NCBI GenBank assembly: GCA_037074705.1
Contig: CM073595.1
Span: forward strand, 73,084,139-73,148,138
Direction of reading: 5' to 3'
Source: Zhengitettix transpicula
Taxonomy: Eukaryota > Arthropoda > Insecta > Orthoptera > Tetrigidae
Length of the DNA: 64,000 nt
Shown: in pieces, positions 61,901-64,000 of the stretch
Numbering within the stretch: position 1 is the stretch's first letter
Layout: every line of letters begins with the position of its first letter
Notes under the pieces: model-generated
What the model saw: the letters and a program-made list of their open reading frames with translations, nothing else
Databases searched by the model: none
What the model was told of the DNA's origin: nothing
Program-made: the position numbers and the translations under genes

Positions 61901-62599
61901 GAGTGATATGGAGTACAATAGATGAAGAAACCGTAAGAGATGTCTAAAACAGTAAAAATGTGCAACTGCTCCACTTAAGGAACAGTAAATTTGTCAACAA
62001 TTCAGTACACCTCTTAGAGCAAACTTTATACATTAGGTTACATAATTGAGAAACTCTCTCTCTCTCTCTCTCTCTCTGAAGGATATGAAACTTCATTCGA
62101 TCAATTCTACCATTTTCATGCGTGATTAACAACTACCCAAGTCGTGGAATCGTCCAACAAAGCACCAGGTACTTACATAATATGACAAACTATTTCAGTT
62201 GAGTGTCAAATGAAATTTACAATAATACAGACAATGTTTCCGTTGGCGATTATAATAGAAACCGCAATGGATTTATGTATATTATAAATTTGTAACGATC
62301 AAAATTATAGTGAATCTGTACATGCGCTTGTTAACGATTGTTTTTGCGATGTAAACAATAGGACTTACGAGAAATTAAGGCGCACGAACTCTCCGCCGTA
62401 TAGATGGTTGACTGCGAATCGAAAGCTCTCGGTCATCGGCATATCTTTGAGGACGAAGAAGGCTCCCGCCACGTCCAGAGTGTAGTTGGCGCTTTCGGGG
62501 AGGTCATCCTGAAGATACCGGATGAGACTCCCCAATTCCCGGTGGAAATTTTCATCCAGACGTCCGTCCGAAAGCGGCGTCAGCAGCTGAGCAAGGCGC
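60164..62599 (-). CDS. Secreted serpin with large internal insertion (3' two exons, 5' end outside window)
   Basis: This is the 3' part of a serpin (serine protease inhibitor) gene, read right to left. Two exons join in phase 2 across one intron to give 543 residues plus a TAG stop. In-window residues 1-77 (first exon) carry the helix D/E region and the strand ending ...NYTLDVAGAFFVLKD. Residues 78-255 carry the shutter and breach motifs (ANTIYFSGAW, then MVALPYRN, then VNFAMPKMTI). Roughly residues 260-452 are a Thr/Ser/Asn-rich insertion absent from ordinary serpins. Residues 453-530 carry the final serpin part: DMSGASDD, IDDIIHQAWIE, hinge ERGTEATAVTTSS, then FKVNRPFLFFIR, the serpin signature. 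The product should be extracellular: it has many N-glycosylation sequons, although the signal peptide exon is not in the window. A usual serpin core is about 370-400 residues, so this one is long even though incomplete. Insect serpins of this type commonly control haemolymph proteases; the actual target is unknown. Confidence 0.95.
60296..60343 (-). other. Serpin reactive-centre loop (hinge to P1')
   Basis: The hinge begins at Gly (P15 by analogy with alpha-1-antitrypsin) and reads GTEATAVTTSS, with small residues at P12-P9 as inhibitory serpins have. Counting twelve residues back from the end of FKVNRPF puts P1-P1' at Ser-Leu in VDYSL. If the loop is one residue shorter, P1 would be Tyr, which would suggest a chymotrypsin-like or elastase-like target. 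No Arg or Lys lies near P1, so a trypsin-like clip protease target is not favoured. Confidence 0.7.
60440..61018 (-). other. Serpin insertion: Thr/Ser/Asn-rich, glycosylated, with furin-like site
   Basis: About 190 residues are inserted between ...QLNILDPET and ...NDATLDMSGASDD, where an ordinary serpin has only a short turn. Directly visible: eight N-x-S/T sequons (NET, NTT, NVT, NQT, NLS, NKT, NGT, NSS), Thr-rich tracts (STTTE, RTTTE), Pro-rich stretches near the end (TTPRPP, TAPPRP), a basic stretch HSLRRARQT at 60641-60661, and no Cys. The composition suggests a disordered, mucin-like surface loop. It is not an intron: the frame runs through, and no GT/AG pair fits its ends. Confidence 0.85.
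61825..61897. repeat. Compound (CA)n-(TA)n microsatellite in the serpin intron
   Basis: (CA) run at 61825-61841, a short bridge, then (TA) at 61857-61897. Confidence 0.95.
62054..62078. repeat. (CT)n microsatellite in the serpin intron
   Basis: A run of about twelve CT dinucleotides on the plus strand, GA on the transcribed sense strand. Confidence 0.95.
62369..62599 (-). CDS. Serpin exon (penultimate)
   Basis: A 231 nt exon. On the minus strand it is preceded by TTTTGATGTGCAG (acceptor AG at 62600-62601) and followed by GTAAGT (62363-62368). Both ends are phase 2, so it adds an exact multiple of three. It encodes the serpin segment beginning RLAQLLTPLSDG (helix D region) and ending EFVRLNFS, with an N-glycosylation sequon NYT. 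The acceptor was chosen because translation upstream of it loses serpin similarity at once. Confidence 0.9.
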
Positions 62600-62601
62600 C
62601 T

Positions 62602-64000
62602 GCACATCAAAAGCTGGCATGAACATGAATCACTTTTACCATTATTAGCATCTATATTTGAAGAACATCACGGCTGTATCGACACCCGTTGGCAGAGACA
62701 TGTCAGATTTGTAATACATAAGTGTAATTTGTGTTTTATGTATTGTTTCATACTTACATAAGTATTATTAGTTTCTAAATTTCATTGCGGTATGCCCTTA
62801 TTTTCCTAGATTTACCAACTAGATATTTGTTCAAGTGTGTTTTAAAGTACTTTATTTCCTCCAATAATAACTAAAGCAAACTGAATGCCATCAAAGGTGC
62901 AGCATTTTAAAAAACGTAAGAAATGTGTTAACTGGTATATAATTTTTCAATTTATTTTATTGACTCTTCAATGAAGATTTTTAAGAACATATTGAACAGA
63001 ATATTGTCATTATTTGATCAGTCAACTGGGTAACATAAAGTTGAAAAAGGAACCCAATACAAGTAAATGTAAAACAATATTATTTAAACCATTTAAATTA
63101 ATAGAATTGTTCCAAATATCTAAGGGCATTATTGCAATTTGAAAACTTTTATTCGTCAGCAAGTAACAGAGAGAATTTCAGTGGAAACTGATTTTGAAAA
63201 TCACACATTTAATTCGGAGTTACTTCATACTAACTGCTAGAACTTCGATATTTTCTTTGAAGCCCATTCAAGTGTTTCTGGATTTACGTAGAAGTACACG
63301 TACTAACGGCCGTATTTATTGTGGCATAGCCCCATATGCCTGGTAAAGAGAAATATTCTTCTCTTCGGCGGCAGAAATAAATAAAATAAGTGGCTTCTTT
63401 CATCTTAAGAGCTTCAACTCAACCCTTGTCAGACTAACCATCACATTGTGACAGAATTTTACAATCACTAGAATTCCCAACTCAATTTCCATTTTAACTC
63501 TGCAACTGCAGTTTTAATTTGTAACATATGTGGGTGCAAAGACCTCCGGCGAAAGTCAACTCCTCGCAGGTCATTTTCCTACTCACAACCATTTTTGTAA
63601 CACCTTGTGGTTATATCACTTGTTGCTGAAAGCCATAATTGGAGGATGGGCTTCAAAATCACTTCTCTACCAAATAACAGCTGTTCATCCTAGTCCATTC
63701 TAAAATAATTCGCTAGTATACAAGGTAAAGTACTATTTGAAAATAATTTCCTCTACTCGTTTCATGAAATAATTCGATTCTTGCAGCGCATTTCTAAAAA
63801 AAAATTATACTTTTCTGGAAAGAAAATAAGATAATGACTGATAATAAGTAACGATCAAATGAAACGGAACTATATGAGCCACTGAAACGCTTCTCCTCCT
63901 CTGAAACAATAACCTTTCTATGGTACACTTTCACAAGTCTTGGATGTGGAAATATTTCCACTACGAAATTTCTAAAAATGCTGAAGTTTAAGTAATTAAA
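62602..64000. other. Upstream intron of the serpin (partial)
   Basis: The serpin exon at 62599 has an acceptor, so an intron must extend from 62600 to the right. I searched the minus strand to 64000 for the expected upstream exon (signal peptide, or SP.S...L...GA.G.T) and found none. The first exons therefore probably lie outside the window. Confidence 0.7.

Larger units (their letters stand above)
61566..62368 (-). other. Serpin intron with microsatellites
   Basis: An 803 bp phase-2 intron, GTAAGT to CTTTCCAG on the minus strand. It contains three simple repeats: (CA)n at 61825-61841, (TA)n at 61857-61897 and (CT)n at 62054-62078. Apart from these I see no coding similarity in it. Confidence 0.85.

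Noticed and set aside
60188..62622. Several plus-strand ORFs of 70-98 codons over the serpin exons
   Set aside because: They are antisense shadows of the serpin reading frame; none has a domain of its own or a matching splice structure.

Overview
This is an AT-rich stretch of eukaryotic nuclear DNA, very probably from an insect. The evidence is one recognisable spliced secreted-serpin gene, arthropod-type retroelement and mariner remnants, tRNA-derived SINEs and many (TA)n microsatellites. The large genes-to-DNA ratio (one gene end in 64 kb) and the repeat mix suggest a big, repeat-rich genome; a polyneopteran such as a cockroach, termite or stick insect is a guess I cannot verify. Nothing looks bacterial or viral: there are no operons, long dense ORFs or Shine-Dalgarno sites.

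Layout: from 1 to about 60,000 the window is a gene desert. Into it are scattered (i) at least eight copies or pieces of one ~480 bp dispersed repeat, called R1 here (963-1433, 4390-4800, 12560-12840, 12850-12950, 20015-20790 in two parts, 44195-44285, 49780-50122, 53825-53945), several keeping the same short reading frame; (ii) decayed non-LTR (LINE) reverse transcriptase pieces at 2723-3120 and 26390-26690; (iii) four decayed Penelope-like GIY-YIG endonuclease ends (8880-9200, 10350-10680, 12960-13240, 16440-16800) and hammerhead-like hairpin motifs of the type linked to Penelope elements (45181-45212, 50201-50362); (iv) tRNA-derived SINEs (18060-18170, 30162-30240, 42437-42655, 50880-51103, 56868-57030); (v) a dead mariner 3' half (55392-55715), a probable piggyBac 5' end (28383-29005) and a possible solo LTR (39650-40015). 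Between these are moderately GC-richer islands without convincing genes, which may be regulatory DNA.

The only real gene lies at the right edge on the minus strand. It is a serpin whose last two exons (62599-62369 and 61565-60164) are in the window, with consensus splice sites, an 803 bp intron and an AATAAA signal at 60077-60082. Its 5' exons (signal peptide and first helices) must lie beyond 64,000. Its reactive-centre hinge looks inhibitory. Its most unusual property is an insertion of about 190 residues, rich in Thr/Ser/Asn/Pro, with eight N-glycosylation sequons and a furin-like RRAR site, placed just before the helix that leads to the reactive-centre loop. A separate unexplained object is a ~91 nt pre-miRNA-like hairpin at 58691-58781. 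These two are the best candidates for something undescribed.
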